In this document: positions 1 through 8,625 of the stretch, one piece after another | Position numbering within the stretch: position 1 is the first letter of the stretch | Layout of the letters: every line of letters starts with the position of its first letter | From: Paenibacillus sp. OK003 | Lineage (GTDB): Bacteria > Bacillota > Bacilli > Paenibacillales > Paenibacillaceae | Length of the DNA: 64,000 nucleotides | Direction: 5' to 3' | Assembly (NCBI RefSeq): GCF_900109515.1 | Contig: NZ_FOBD01000016.1 | Location: 62,001-126,000, forward strand | Position numbers and translations under genes: made by a program | The notes under the pieces: generated by a model | Seen by the model: only the letters and a program-made list of their open reading frames with translations | Told to the model about the DNA's origin: nothing | Database searches by the model: none

Positions 1-72
1 CGGGACCAGGATCGTAAGAACAAGGGCGCTCCCAAATGGAGCAAAGGTAAAGAGCCGCGCTCTGAAGAATAA
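1..72 (+). CDS. C-terminal end of an unidentified protein (partial)
   Basis: The window opens inside a reading frame that runs to a TAA at 70-72 and encodes 23 residues, very rich in Lys, Arg, Glu and Asp and ending in SEE. The ecsA-like gene follows 27 bases later on the same strand, so the two may be co-transcribed. The visible piece is only a charged, probably disordered tail and does not allow a family call. Confidence 0.5.
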   Translation, partial: RDQDRKNKGAPKWSKGKEPRSEE

Positions 73-99
73 AACCTGACGAAAGAGGTGCAGGGATAG

Positions 100-852
100 A
101 TGGATAACGTTCAACCACCCGTATTGAAAATCAACGGGCTAAGCGGAGGATACAGTGCCAAGCGGCCGGTCCTCCACGGCATCGATCTGGAAGTTGGACG
201 CGGAGAGATGGTCGGACTGATCGGATTAAACGGTGCTGGCAAAAGTACTACGATGAAGCATATTTTAGGATTGATGACCCCTCAGCAGGGAGAAGTGCGG
301 GTTATGGGCAAGAAGCGTGACGAAGACCCACAGGTATATCAATCCGCCATGGCCTTTGTACCGGAATCTCCGGAGCTGTACGACGAGATGACCGTCATGG
401 AGCATCTGGAGTTTACGGCCAGAGCCTATGGTGTTTCTGAGGCTGATTTCAAAAAGCGTACGGAGAAACTGCTAGACTTGTTTCGCATGAATGAGAAAAG
501 TACAAGTCTGTCGACCCACCTGTCCAAAGGTATGCGGCAAAAGGTCATGATCATGTGTGCCTTTGTGGCAGGTCCGCCACTTTATATCATTGATGAGCCT
601 TTCCTGGGACTTGACCCACTCGGAATTCGCTCTTTGCTTGATTTTATGCTTGAAATGAAGGCTTCGGGATCATCCATTTTATTGAGTTCGCATATTCTGT
701 CCACCATTGAAAATTACTGTGACCGTTTTATTGTCCTGCACCGAGGACAGGTCATTGCTCAAGGGACGCTGAATGAGCTGCGTACTCAATTCGGGGAATC
801 GAATGCCACGTTGGAGCATATGTTCTATTCCCTTGTACAAGGCAGGGATTAA
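100..852 (+). CDS. ecsA: ABC transporter ATP-binding protein, EcsA type
   Basis: A 250-residue ATPase subunit of an ABC exporter. Walker A is GLNGAGKST near residue 45, the signature is an LSKGM variant of LSGGQ, and Walker B is IIDEPFLGLD followed by the switch histidine in SSHIL. The length and the immediately following membrane protein match the EcsA-EcsB pair of Bacilli, which is linked to secretion, intramembrane protease activity and competence in B. subtilis. The start is ATG after AAAGAGGTGCAGGGA. The gap to ecsB is only two bases, so the pair is one operon. The EcsA call rests on gene order and protein features; the transported substrate is not known from sequence. Confidence 0.85.
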   Translation: MDNVQPPVLKINGLSGGYSAKRPVLHGIDLEVGRGEMVGLIGLNGAGKSTTMKHILGLMTPQQGEVRVMGKKRDEDPQVYQSAMAFVPESPELYDEMTVMEHLEFTARAYGVSEADFKKRTEKLLDLFRMNEKSTSLSTHLSKGMRQKVMIMCAFVAGPPLYIIDEPFLGLDPLGIRSLLDFMLEMKASGSSILLSSHILSTIENYCDRFIVLHRGQVIAQGTLNELRTQFGESNATLEHMFYSLVQGRD

Positions 853-854
853 GC

Positions 855-2072
855 ATGGATCTCAAGCAGCTATGGAAGCAAAGACGCACGGGATTCTGGA
901 ATGGAATTCTTCCTTATCTGGGTTATGTCATTCAGAGCGGCGTAGCCATGGTGTTTTTATTTCTCGTCATTGCGTTCTCCGCCTGGTATACATCGTTTGT
1001 ACAGCATATTCCTGCGGGATTCCCAATTCGCTGGATTACGTTGCTGCTGTTGGCACCACTGGTGCTGTTTAGCAGTTATCGTACATATCTGCATCAGGCA
1101 GACATCGTGTTTTTACGCCCGCAGGAATATCGGATGCACGAATATCTGAAAAACAGCTTCGCTCGTGGCATCATCTATAAAACCTTGGGCATGCTGCTCG
1201 TCTTTGTTACGCTGTGGCCGCTCTATGTTCGTGCAGATCAGGATGCAAGGCCATTTGGCTGGTTTATCCTGCTTCTGCTGTTGTGGAAAGGGCTGTCCAG
1301 CTATGGGGCTTGGCAAGAGCTGCGCATGGTGCAAATCGGTGCTGCCAGAGGATATCGTTTGCTCCGATGGGCATTGGCTGTACTGGCGGTTGCCGCCTGG
1401 TTGTGGCAGCCTCCACAGCGAAGCATCTGGTTCCTGCTGCTGCTGGCTGTCGTTTATATCGTTGCTCTGCGTATCCCTCTGAAACATCGGGTTTCATGGG
1501 ACCGTCTCATTCAGGTGGAGCAGGGCCAGGCTGGACGAGTGATGCGTACGCTGGGATGGTTTGTAGATGTGCCTTCATCAGGCCAAAAAGTAAGTTCTCG
1601 CCGCTGGCTCAGCAAATGGGGGAGTGGCCTCCCGTGGAATGCAGGGAAAGCCTATCGCTATCTGATTACCAAAACGTTCATCCGAACGGAAGTATTCTCT
1701 ATCGTTGTACGCTTGATTGTACTGGGCATGCTGCTGTCCTGGTGGACGGCAGGCAGTTATTTCGGGATTGGTGTATACCTGTTCTTCCTGATGCTTGTGG
1801 GTGTGCAACTGGGTGCACTGCGTCGCAGTCATAGTGAATCGTTCTGGATTATGATTTATCCCATCTCGGGAGAGAGTCGTCGTTCCCAGGTGCTGGGGTT
1901 CATCTCGAATCTGCATACACTGGCTGCCTTGCTTATGTGGCTGCCGATGCTGGCTGGGGGATGGAGTGGACTTAGCATGACCGTAGCAGCATTGGTTCTT
2001 GGTGTGCTGGTCATCTACTTGATGCGACGTTCTCAGGGCAACAAGTGGTTGAAGGAAGAAGAGGATGAATGA
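855..2072 (+). CDS. ecsB: ABC transporter permease, EcsB type
   Basis: A 405-residue polytopic membrane protein with several hydrophobic stretches (roughly residues 20-55, 100-190, 285-335 and 355-390) and a charged C-terminus. It follows the ATPase after two bases and has the length of EcsB. It would form the membrane part of the exporter with the upstream EcsA. No EcsC-like gene follows; the unit ends at a hairpin terminator about 65 bases downstream. The family call comes from gene order and topology, as no catalytic motif is expected in such a permease. Confidence 0.8.
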   Translation: MDLKQLWKQRRTGFWNGILPYLGYVIQSGVAMVFLFLVIAFSAWYTSFVQHIPAGFPIRWITLLLLAPLVLFSSYRTYLHQADIVFLRPQEYRMHEYLKNSFARGIIYKTLGMLLVFVTLWPLYVRADQDARPFGWFILLLLLWKGLSSYGAWQELRMVQIGAARGYRLLRWALAVLAVAAWLWQPPQRSIWFLLLLAVVYIVALRIPLKHRVSWDRLIQVEQGQAGRVMRTLGWFVDVPSSGQKVSSRRWLSKWGSGLPWNAGKAYRYLITKTFIRTEVFSIVVRLIVLGMLLSWWTAGSYFGIGVYLFFLMLVGVQLGALRRSHSESFWIMIYPISGESRRSQVLGFISNLHTLAALLMWLPMLAGGWSGLSMTVAALVLGVLVIYLMRRSQGNKWLKEEEDE

Positions 2073-2138
2073 ATGGTCGAGCGTCTGACCAGTTAACGAT
2101 CATTGGCGACGCCGACTGGACTCTTGCATAACATAACA

Positions 2139-2180
2139 AAAGAAGGGTATTCCAAGCTGTATCCCGGAATACCCTTCTTT
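2139..2180. terminator. Bidirectional intrinsic terminator
   Basis: Perfect 15-bp arms (AAAGAAGGGTATTCC and its complement) enclose a 12-base loop, with A and T tracts on the outer sides. It lies between the converging ecsB and the minus-strand yjcZ-like gene and can serve both. Confidence 0.85.
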
Positions 2181-2229
2181 GTGCTACAGTCTGCTTACCT
2201 TGTTCCGACTCTTGTTGAGGACGTATGGA

Positions 2230-2364
2230 CTAACAGAGGAACGATTTTGTGATAATTACGAGCAAAATAAACAGAACGAGAATGGCACCTGTATTTGTGA
2301 ATCCTCCGTAACCGTAACCGCCGCATCCATAACCGCCTCTTGTTTCTTCAACAACTTCAGACAT
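2230..2364 (-). CDS. YjcZ-family sporulation miniprotein
   Basis: A 44-residue gene on the minus strand. The protein begins MSEVVEETRGGYGCGG, continues with a Gly/Tyr-rich stretch (GYGYGGF), and ends in one hydrophobic helix (AILVLFILLVIITKSF). This is the layout of the YjcZ family of small, Gly-rich, single-span proteins made during sporulation in Bacillaceae. AAAGGGG lies 7 bases before the chosen ATG; an upstream in-frame ATG at 2370 is too close to that site. A sporulation-type -10 (CATAATATA) is placed about 48 bases upstream of the start. The gene is shorter than most ORF callers' cut-offs. Function in the family is not known in detail. Confidence 0.8.
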   Translation of the reverse strand: MSEVVEETRGGYGCGGYGYGGFTNTGAILVLFILLVIITKSFLC

Positions 2365-2411
2365 GTTCATTCCCCTTTCAAGTGGTGTTGGGCACGCCCT
2401 TGCGTACATCG

Positions 2412-2420
2412 TATATTATG
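2412..2420 (-). promoter_or_regulatory. Sigma-K/E-like -10 element for the yjcZ-like gene
   Basis: On the minus strand the sequence is CATAATATA, a full match to the CATANNNTA -10 of mother-cell sigma factors. The predicted start point is about 40 bases before the ATG. No clear AC -35 is present at 16-17 bases. Confidence 0.45.
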
Positions 2421-2526
2421 TGCCTTGGGGATAGGCTGATTGGGCCGTTGCCCGGTACAGCTTGAAAATCATCGTTTTGGGCATTTGCCCCGTTCAAGAC
2501 AGCTATACGTTTTCAGGGTGGAACAC

Positions 2527-2574
2527 AAAACCCCCTTCGTATCGAGAGGCATTCGCCAGGATACAGAGGGGGTT
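2527..2574 (-). terminator. Intrinsic terminator of the aminotransferase gene
   Basis: Read on the minus strand, AACCCCCT...GTATC pairs with GATAC...AGGGGGTT and is followed by TTTTGTGTT. It lies about 75 bases past the stop of the minus-strand aminotransferase gene. Confidence 0.75.
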
Positions 2575-2647
2575 CATATTTTGTCAGGAAGCGGACACAG
2601 GTTCGCTTCCTGAATTATTTATTTGGATAAGCATTACTGCATATAAA

Positions 2648-3946
2648 TTAAGTTGTCTGTAGATCCAAAACCCCACGATAGATCGTATCGAACAGATCTT
2701 CCAGTCCGGATTCTTCAATACAGGAGAAGGCAATTCGCAGATCGGCCTCACCCAGTGCAATGGTACCGACACCGTATTGCTGTAGCAAATGGGTCCGAAG
2801 TTGCTCTGCGCCCACATCCTTCAGCTTCAGGCACATGAAGTAACCGGAGTTGAACGGATAGTAATCCCATACCTCACCGTATTTACCGCTATCGAGAATG
2901 GCTTTTACTTTGTTGGCGCGGCCTTTCATGATTTCAAACTTCTCCAGCTTCTGTGCTTCGAACTCAGGTGCTTTTAGCGCATCCAGTACAAACGTTTGGG
3001 AAGGATGCGGGCCACTGGAGATGGTTGCCCGGATAATACCGAGTGTTTTTTGCTCCAGAGCATGAAGAACCGCAGCATCTTCATGGGCATACGTGATGAA
3101 TCCAACGCGGAAGCCCCAGACGAATTCTTCCTTCGTGGCACCGTCAACTTTGACAGTCAGCACACGTGGGTGAAGGTTCGCCAGCTTGCCAAACAGGGAT
3201 TCGTGAATGGAATCTTCGAAGAAGAGACCAAAGTAGGCATCATCTGTCACAGCAACGACATTCACACCAGCCTCAGCCGCTTGCCGAATCGTATCCACGA
3301 TGGCATCTGCTTCTTCGGCTCCAGGCGTATAACCTGTAGGGTTGTTCGGGAAGTTCAGCAGCACGATCGCCTTGCCTTTGTCCTTCTGCGCAAGCAACGC
3401 TTCGAGCAGGCCTGCACTGTTGAAGTTCAATTGATCATCAAACAGAGGATAATGAATTAACTCGCCATGACGACGAATGCCGAAGGTCAGCTCATAATTT
3501 TCCCAGTTTTTATCTGGATATATAACAGCGTCCCCTTCTTCGGCGAACAGGTCAGCTACGATACTCAGTCCATGAGTTAATGCGTTAGTCACAATGGGGT
3601 TACCAAACGTTTTACCTTCAAGGGAAGGTGTTTCCTTCAGCATCTTGTCTCTCCATACGGTCCGCAGCTCAGGCTTCCCTGCAGGCGGAGCGTAAGGGTA
3701 CAAATCCTTCGGTTGGTATGCGGACAGCTTATCCTGAATAACAGCTAAGTGCATCGGCACACCGTCCTCCAGAGCAATACCAATCGTAGCATTGTAGGTT
3801 TTGGCCAGACTTGCTGCTTCAGCAGACTGACTCAAGATACCTTCTTTTGGAAAATAGATTTCTTTGCCGAGCTGCGACAGCATGGAGTAGACGTGACTGC
3901 TGCCTGCCTGAATACTTTCGTTCAACTGTTCAGCCAGTGGATTCAT
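2648..3946 (-). CDS. Class I/II PLP-dependent aminotransferase
   Basis: A 432-residue fold-type I aminotransferase. The substrate-loop motif NFPNNPTGY is present, the Asp/Tyr pair that holds the PLP pyridine and phenol groups is in VAVTDDAYFG, and the probable Schiff-base lysine is in DGATKEEFVWGFRVGF. This is the arrangement of aromatic or branched amino-acid transaminases, but the exact substrate cannot be read from the motifs. The ORF opens at 3955, but that ATG abuts the GGAAGG site; the ATG at 3946 is 8 bases away and is preferred. The gene stands alone with its own terminator. Its C-terminus ends DLQTT. Confidence 0.8.
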   Translation of the reverse strand: MNPLAEQLNESIQAGSSHVYSMLSQLGKEIYFPKEGILSQSAEAASLAKTYNATIGIALEDGVPMHLAVIQDKLSAYQPKDLYPYAPPAGKPELRTVWRDKMLKETPSLEGKTFGNPIVTNALTHGLSIVADLFAEEGDAVIYPDKNWENYELTFGIRRHGELIHYPLFDDQLNFNSAGLLEALLAQKDKGKAIVLLNFPNNPTGYTPGAEEADAIVDTIRQAAEAGVNVVAVTDDAYFGLFFEDSIHESLFGKLANLHPRVLTVKVDGATKEEFVWGFRVGFITYAHEDAAVLHALEQKTLGIIRATISSGPHPSQTFVLDALKAPEFEAQKLEKFEIMKGRANKVKAILDSGKYGEVWDYYPFNSGYFMCLKLKDVGAEQLRTHLLQQYGVGTIALGEADLRIAFSCIEESGLEDLFDTIYRGVLDLQTT

Positions 3947-4124
3947 TCTTTTCATCCTTCCAAGTCTTTGGGATTCAACTGCCTAACATTATAACACCTT
4001 GCCTTGCCCCCGTCACGGAAATTACGCATAATGACAGTTTTATCACTTCACCGCGTTGTTGCAGGTGTTTTTGAGTTAGGTTAATGTTACTTCTCCCGTT
4101 TGATTATACGATGAAAAATGGATG

Positions 4125-4742
4125 TTATGTCTGATGAAAAGGACAATATTTCCGCATCATTTCGGCAGTTTCTGCATCTCGTCCTTCGTTACGCTGTTCC
4201 AGTTCGCCGCTAATATGGTCAAAGCGTTCAGCAGAGAGGTTCTGTCCAAATTTGAACTTGGCACTGATCCGTTCAGGAACAATGCGAACCACAGCAACGG
4301 CTTTGAGATTACCTTTGTAGCGGGGATCAGCTGCATCAATGGGGACATATCCGCCCTGCGGCTGGAGTTTCTCCATAAAGCGTTGAAGAACCTTGCCCTT
4401 AACGTGCAGATCCTGAACCGGCTCTGCCTGTCCGAATGCCATTACACTTTTGAAAAAAGAAGTTGCCGGACAAGCTAATTCGGGATCACTGAAATAAGAT
4501 GGAATCAGGGAAAACTCTTCTGCCACGGTAAAACTGACGGAGGAATCCTGCTTGATCTGTTTCATTTTCTCACCGGCAATACTGCCATGGAAATAAAAAC
4601 AACCGTCCATATATACGAAGTTTAACGGTGTCACCCGTGGCTGCCCGTCCGCACTGACCGTTCCCAGAAAACCAAAGGAGCATTGGTCCAGAAATGTTAT
4701 CATTTCCTGTTCTTCATCTACATTAAATTCTTTTCTTCTCAT
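4125..4742 (-). CDS. Pyridoxamine 5'-phosphate oxidase-like flavin protein
   Basis: A 205-residue split-barrel protein. The opening LDQCSFGFLGTVSADGQPRVTPLNFVYMDG and the later YFHGSIAGEKMKQI are typical of the PNPOx-like flavin-binding family, whose members oxidise or reduce small substrates with FMN or F420. The longer reading frame begins at 4877, but GGGGG lies 7 bases before the ATG at 4742, and the residues upstream of it have no family likeness. It is transcribed away from a MocR-type regulator, a common arrangement for vitamin B6-related genes. True PNPOx activity is not proven: many relatives are general flavin reductases or haem-binding proteins. Confidence 0.75.
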   Translation of the reverse strand: MRRKEFNVDEEQEMITFLDQCSFGFLGTVSADGQPRVTPLNFVYMDGCFYFHGSIAGEKMKQIKQDSSVSFTVAEEFSLIPSYFSDPELACPATSFFKSVMAFGQAEPVQDLHVKGKVLQRFMEKLQPQGGYVPIDAADPRYKGNLKAVAVVRIVPERISAKFKFGQNLSAERFDHISGELEQRNEGRDAETAEMMRKYCPFHQT

Positions 4743-4809
4743 CGGTGTTCCCCCTTGAATGGCATATGGATTAGATCGCTGTACCTTAGCCATAACAATA
4801 AAACCTGCA

Positions 4810-4858
4810 TTGACATATAAAAAGATCCAATTTACATTCACTTTAATAGACCAATTTA
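4810..4858 (+). promoter_or_regulatory. MocR promoter with direct-repeat operator
   Basis: TTGACA (4810-4815) and TACATT (4833-4838) are 17 bp apart. CCAATTTA occurs twice, at 4827-4834 inside the spacer and at 4851-4858 beyond the expected start, 24 bp apart. Paired direct repeats are usual operators for MocR/PdxR proteins, so autorepression is likely; this is inference. Confidence 0.6.
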
Positions 4859-4878
4859 TTTGGAAAAAGAGGTGCACG

Positions 4879-6336
4879 ATGGAATTGTGGCTGCCTATGG
4901 ATTCATACGTGGTTCAACACCGCTACAAATACGAGGCATTGTACCATGCTTTGCGTGACGCCATTCATGCAGGGACGCTGGTTGGAGGCACAAGACTGCC
5001 TTCCACCCGGGAGCTGGCACGTCAATATGAAATGTCACGCGGCTCCGTGGCACAGGTATATGACATGCTGCTGGCTGATGGTTACGTGCGAGCGCATAGG
5101 GGAAGAGGGACTTTTGTTTCGGACACCATAACAGCACAAGACCATGCAGAGCAGGAGGCAATGATTCAACTTTCTCCATGGGGAGAGCGGGTGAGTACGC
5201 TGAATATTCAGAATGAAAAGGGAAAACCGTCAGCCCTTGACCGGGAGCAACGGGTCATCAACTTCCATGTACAGCGTATGCCTGCCGAGCATTTCCCGCA
5301 AGCGGAATGGAAAAGTGCGCTGGCCGCCGTTCATCGGAGCGGATCGCATGAACGAAGTGGTGCTGCTGGAGACCTTGAACTACGTGAGGCCATCGCATCA
5401 CATCTGAGGTGGACACGGGGCATTCAGGCTGAGGCATCACAGATCGTACTGTTTAGTGGTTCCATGCAGGGCATCACTTTGATAGCACAATTGCTTATCC
5501 CAGAGGGGGCCGCTGTTGTATTGGAAAACCCGGGATATCAGGGAATTGCTCATGCCGTTAAGTCCTGCGGAGGAAAGATTATTCCAGCGGAAGTAGATAC
5601 CGGGGGGATTATTCCGCAGTCCTGGGAAGCAAAGACGTTATTTGTGACACCAACCCGCCAGTTTCCTACAGGGGCTGTCCTTGGTCTGGACAGACGGAGA
5701 GCCATACTTGAATGGGCCTCTGAGCGAAATGCCGTCATTATTGAAGATGATTATGACAGTGAATTTCGCTGGGGTGGTAGACCGATTGAACCGCTCAAAG
5801 TACTCGATCGTGAACAACGGGTTATCTATGTCGGATCGTTCTCACAAACGATGGTTGCATCCTTCCGGCTTGGTTACGCGGTTCTGCCACCCAGTCTGGT
5901 GCAGCCACTGATCGCTGCAAAAGCACTGTACGAACCCGTACCTCCAGCGCTTCTGGAGCAGCGTGCACTTGCGAAGTTTATGGCGCGAGGAGGGTATTTG
6001 CGCCATCTAAGACGGTTAACCCGTCTCTACGGGGAACGGCATGCTTATTTTGTCAATGAGATGAAGCGGGAATTACCGGAACCCTTCCTCATGCAGCCTG
6101 GGGATGCTGGATTGCATATTTATGCTGCGTGGAAAGGGGATATCGACAGTTACATTCAGTTCAAGGCACTGGCTCAGAAGGAAGGTGTCATATTCCGCGA
6201 TGCGGTCCGTTATTGGCTGACTCCAAGCCCTCCGGCTGCGTGTTTTGGCTTTGCACATCTGGAGAAAGAGGAGATTCAGGAGGGGATACGGCGAATGCGT
6301 TTAGCATGGGAGAAGTGCACATTTTCGTTTCGGTGA
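4879..6336 (+). CDS. MocR/GntR-type regulator with aminotransferase-like domain lacking its PLP lysine
   Basis: A 485-residue protein. Residues 15-80 form a GntR winged helix (GTRLPSTRELARQYEMSRGS, then GYVRAHRGRGTFV). Residues about 125-480 form a fold-type I aminotransferase-like domain with NPGYQG, TPTRQFPTG and DDYDSEFRW. MocR proteins normally bind PLP through a lysine in an SKT motif; here the motif is GSFSQTMVASFRLGY and the codon at 5845-5847 is CAA, so the lysine is Gln323. An internal aldimine with PLP is therefore not expected. The start ATG follows AAAGAGG by 6 bases; upstream in-frame codons lack a site. It diverges from the PNPOx-like gene, whose regulator it probably is. Confidence 0.85.
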   Translation: MELWLPMDSYVVQHRYKYEALYHALRDAIHAGTLVGGTRLPSTRELARQYEMSRGSVAQVYDMLLADGYVRAHRGRGTFVSDTITAQDHAEQEAMIQLSPWGERVSTLNIQNEKGKPSALDREQRVINFHVQRMPAEHFPQAEWKSALAAVHRSGSHERSGAAGDLELREAIASHLRWTRGIQAEASQIVLFSGSMQGITLIAQLLIPEGAAVVLENPGYQGIAHAVKSCGGKIIPAEVDTGGIIPQSWEAKTLFVTPTRQFPTGAVLGLDRRRAILEWASERNAVIIEDDYDSEFRWGGRPIEPLKVLDREQRVIYVGSFSQTMVASFRLGYAVLPPSLVQPLIAAKALYEPVPPALLEQRALAKFMARGGYLRHLRRLTRLYGERHAYFVNEMKRELPEPFLMQPGDAGLHIYAAWKGDIDSYIQFKALAQKEGVIFRDAVRYWLTPSPPAACFGFAHLEKEEIQEGIRRMRLAWEKCTFSFR

Positions 6337-6460
6337 ATTCCGCTGTATAATGGAATAAGGCGTATCGCTCCAGCAGGAGCAGAAATCATATATAAACACA
6401 TATCGCATCATTGTTGATGCAGTATGCAAAAGAGATTAACTTTCAAGGGGGAGTGGCGAC

Positions 6461-7246
6461 ATGCTGCAGGCATCGCCGTCATCTTTTGTTATTTTGCCCG
6501 CCGTCGCCAAAATTGTCTGCGAACCGGGATGGAAGTGGCAGAAGCGGGAAAAACCGATGCAAAACTATGACTTATTTTATGTATGGAGTGGTGAAGGGAC
6601 CGTTGTGCTGAATGACCGGTCGTATGAAGTTGGCAAGGGTAGTTGTTTTCTGTTCAGGCCAGGCGATCATCCTACTGCAACACATAATAAGCAAAAACCG
6701 TTGGTACTTACGTATATTCATTTTGATGTAGATATACCTGTTCATGATGTTCCCCAGTCCTATCGTGAGGTACTGGAAACGGTGGAATTCGAGCATTTGC
6801 TGGCTCGGTATGTACGACTGTTCCTATCCGATGTATATGGGCGGGATGAAGAGAGCCGGCTCATTCTGAAACAGTTGATGATTCATTTGCTGCGTGCAGA
6901 TACAGAAGCTCCTGTGGAGAAGAAGGTAAGCAACCAGTTGTCTGATGTCATCCAGGAGGTTGCTAACTATGTACGCCAGCATCCGGGGATAACCCATCGC
7001 GTGGAAGACCTTGCTGCCAGAGCTGGACTATCGCCGCGGTACTTCTCAATCAAGTTCAAGGAATTGATTGGTTCGTCCGTGCAATCCTATATCATTCGTA
7101 TGCGCATTGAGCGGGCCGAACATCTTCTGGTGCACACCGGCATGAATGTGACCGAAGTGGCAGATGCCCTCGGGTACCGCGATATCTTTTTCTTCAGTCG
7201 TCAGTTCAAGCAGTACACCGGCAAAAGTCCGTCCGAGATTCGATAG
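6461..7246 (+). CDS. AraC-family transcriptional regulator with N-terminal cupin
   Basis: A 261-residue one-component regulator. The first half is a cupin-like sensing domain (FYVWSGEGTVVLNDRSYEVGKGSCFLFRPGDHP) and residues about 160-261 carry two helix-turn-helix motifs of the AraC type (VEDLAARAGLSPRYFSIKFK, then NVTEVADALGYRDIFFFSRQFKQYTGKSPSEIR). AAGGGGGAG is 6 bases before the ATG. Such proteins usually control sugar or cell-wall sugar genes, but no target gene stands beside it here; the next gene is a small unknown and then a terminator. Confidence 0.85.
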   Translation: MLQASPSSFVILPAVAKIVCEPGWKWQKREKPMQNYDLFYVWSGEGTVVLNDRSYEVGKGSCFLFRPGDHPTATHNKQKPLVLTYIHFDVDIPVHDVPQSYREVLETVEFEHLLARYVRLFLSDVYGRDEESRLILKQLMIHLLRADTEAPVEKKVSNQLSDVIQEVANYVRQHPGITHRVEDLAARAGLSPRYFSIKFKELIGSSVQSYIIRMRIERAEHLLVHTGMNVTEVADALGYRDIFFFSRQFKQYTGKSPSEIR

Positions 7247-7340
7247 GGCCTCTCAGGCCGGTAGAATATGGCAACGTTTCAATTCTGGGAAGCAGGGGTA
7301 AGTATGTAGCATTCCAGACGATCGAAAGGGGGAACTTGTG

Positions 7341-7457
7341 ATGAACGGAAAACGTCGGGTCCGCAACCGGGGATGCTCTATCAAGGGCTTTAATATTTTC
7401 CGGAACCGCCTGCGCCGCTCCAAACCGGCAGAGGAAATGCAGGACGTATGGTTTTAA
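7341..7457 (+). CDS. Small basic protein of unknown function
   Basis: A 38-residue reading frame starting with ATG, with GAAAGGGGG 8 bases before it. The product is strongly basic at first (MNGKRRVRNRG, then FRNRLRRSK) and ends EEMQDVWF. It lies between the AraC regulator and a strong terminator, so it may be the last gene of that unit. The ribosome binding site is good, but the frame is short and there is no recognisable family, so this may not be a real gene. Confidence 0.4.
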   Translation: MNGKRRVRNRGCSIKGFNIFRNRLRRSKPAEEMQDVWF

Positions 7458-7581
7458 GGAATCGTTAGAAAACCAATATGACGAAGCGTAGCTTCGTATT
7501 GCATGTATACATGGAATGGGAACGGAAAACATCCTGACTTCTACATCGCTCTGAAGCGGATAATCGGATTCTCTGATCAGC

Positions 7582-7644
7582 AAAAGGTACTCATAGCCTG
7601 GACACTTTACCCTAAAAAGGTGTTCCGGCTGTGAGTACCTTTTT
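7582..7644 (+). terminator. Long intrinsic terminator
   Basis: AAAAGGTACTCATAGCC pairs with GGCTGTGAGTACCTTTT, and the loop itself folds (GGACACTTT with AAAGGTGTTCC). A T-rich tract follows. It ends the AraC/small-gene unit. Confidence 0.85.
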
Positions 7645-7702
7645 ATATTTATTTTTTTATATAGGCCAAAGTTCTGTGTAATCTGTTTCTTGAGATCAGA
7701 AA

Positions 7703-7739
7703 TTAAAAAAAGATGACTCCTGTTATTCAGGAATCATCT
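7703..7739 (-). terminator. Intrinsic terminator of psd
   Basis: On the minus strand AGATGATTCCTG pairs with CAGGAGTCATCT around a 5-base loop, followed by seven Ts. It lies 10 bases past the psd stop. Confidence 0.85.
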
Positions 7740-7748
7740 GTGTATTGC

Positions 7749-8540
7749 TCATTGGATGGGTTTTAACCGACCGAGCAATTCTCCCATTTTGACGGAGTCA
7801 CCAGGCTGCAAGCCTGTTTTCGGTTCGAATGTGCCGCTTTGCGTTAACAGTACGACGGTGGAACCGAATTCAAAATATGCGAGATCATCGCCTTGCGTCC
7901 AGGAACTTACATCCGCACCCGCGTACTGTATGCTGCTCACATTCATTGCGCCTACTTTCACGACAGCAACTTCTCCAAAATCATGAGCAATATACGTAAT
8001 GAGTCGTTCGTTCCGACTCAGCACCGATTTCATATGGGTCAGACCAAAATCATTTACGGGATAAACCTTGCCCTTAATATGTTCACTCTCAATTCGGCGA
8101 CCGCTTACAGGCGCGTGAATGCGGTGATAATCGCGTGGGCTGAGATACAGGACAAAGGCATAACCGTGCTTGTACTTCTCCAAATGTGGTGAGTGGTTTA
8201 ATAATTCAGCAAGTGTATAATTTTGTCCCTTAACATTCAGGAGTGTTCCAGCAGATACAGGACCGGCTGCCGTAATTTTGGCATCGACCGGACTGATCAG
8301 TGCATGTTCTGAAAGTTCAAGCGGGCGCATGCCCGGTTTAAGTTTACGGGTAAAGAAATCATTCAACGAACGATATTCCTTCCAGTCTTTCTCAGCTTCC
8401 TGAACAGGGATGTCGTAGGTCCGGACAAAATAAGGGATAAATGCCTTGCTTCCCCGGCTCTTGGAGAAGGCTCCCACAGTCCGGGAGATCCATTTGCGAG
8501 AAGAAAGCTCGGTCATTAACCGCAACAGCGTTTTTGCCAT
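7749..8540 (-). CDS. psd: Phosphatidylserine decarboxylase proenzyme
   Basis: A 263-residue enzyme that converts phosphatidylserine to phosphatidylethanolamine at the membrane. It is made as a proenzyme and cleaves itself before the Ser of an LGST-type motif; here the motif is FGST, with Ser227 becoming the pyruvoyl group. Other family features are SPVDAKI, LSPRDYHRIHAPVSG and the length, the same as the B. subtilis enzyme. GGGGGATATTC precedes the ATG at 8540; the longer frame to 8645 has no site. The gene stands 85 bases after the minus-strand YheC/D gene and may be read with it. No phosphatidylserine synthase gene is adjacent. Confidence 0.93.
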   Translation of the reverse strand: MAKTLLRLMTELSSRKWISRTVGAFSKSRGSKAFIPYFVRTYDIPVQEAEKDWKEYRSLNDFFTRKLKPGMRPLELSEHALISPVDAKITAAGPVSAGTLLNVKGQNYTLAELLNHSPHLEKYKHGYAFVLYLSPRDYHRIHAPVSGRRIESEHIKGKVYPVNDFGLTHMKSVLSRNERLITYIAHDFGEVAVVKVGAMNVSSIQYAGADVSSWTQGDDLAYFEFGSTVVLLTQSGTFEPKTGLQPGDSVKMGELLGRLKPIQ

Positions 8541-8573
8541 GAATATCCCCCTTAGGGTTAGTGCGAACTTCAA

Positions 8574-8590
8574 GGCCGGCAGGACCGGCC
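8574..8590. other. Hairpin between the YheC/D gene and psd
   Basis: GGCCGG, a 5-base loop, then CCGGCC. No T tract follows in either direction, so it is not a standard terminator; it may trim or attenuate read-through into psd. Confidence 0.35.
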
Positions 8591-8625
8591 GTTCTGCATA
8601 ATATTGACACAGAATGCCCGCGAAA

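Noticed and set aside
4743..4877. 45-residue N-terminal extension of the PNPOx-like protein
   Set aside because: The extension would be translated from the regulator's promoter region; GGGGG before the ATG at 4742 and family length support the shorter protein.
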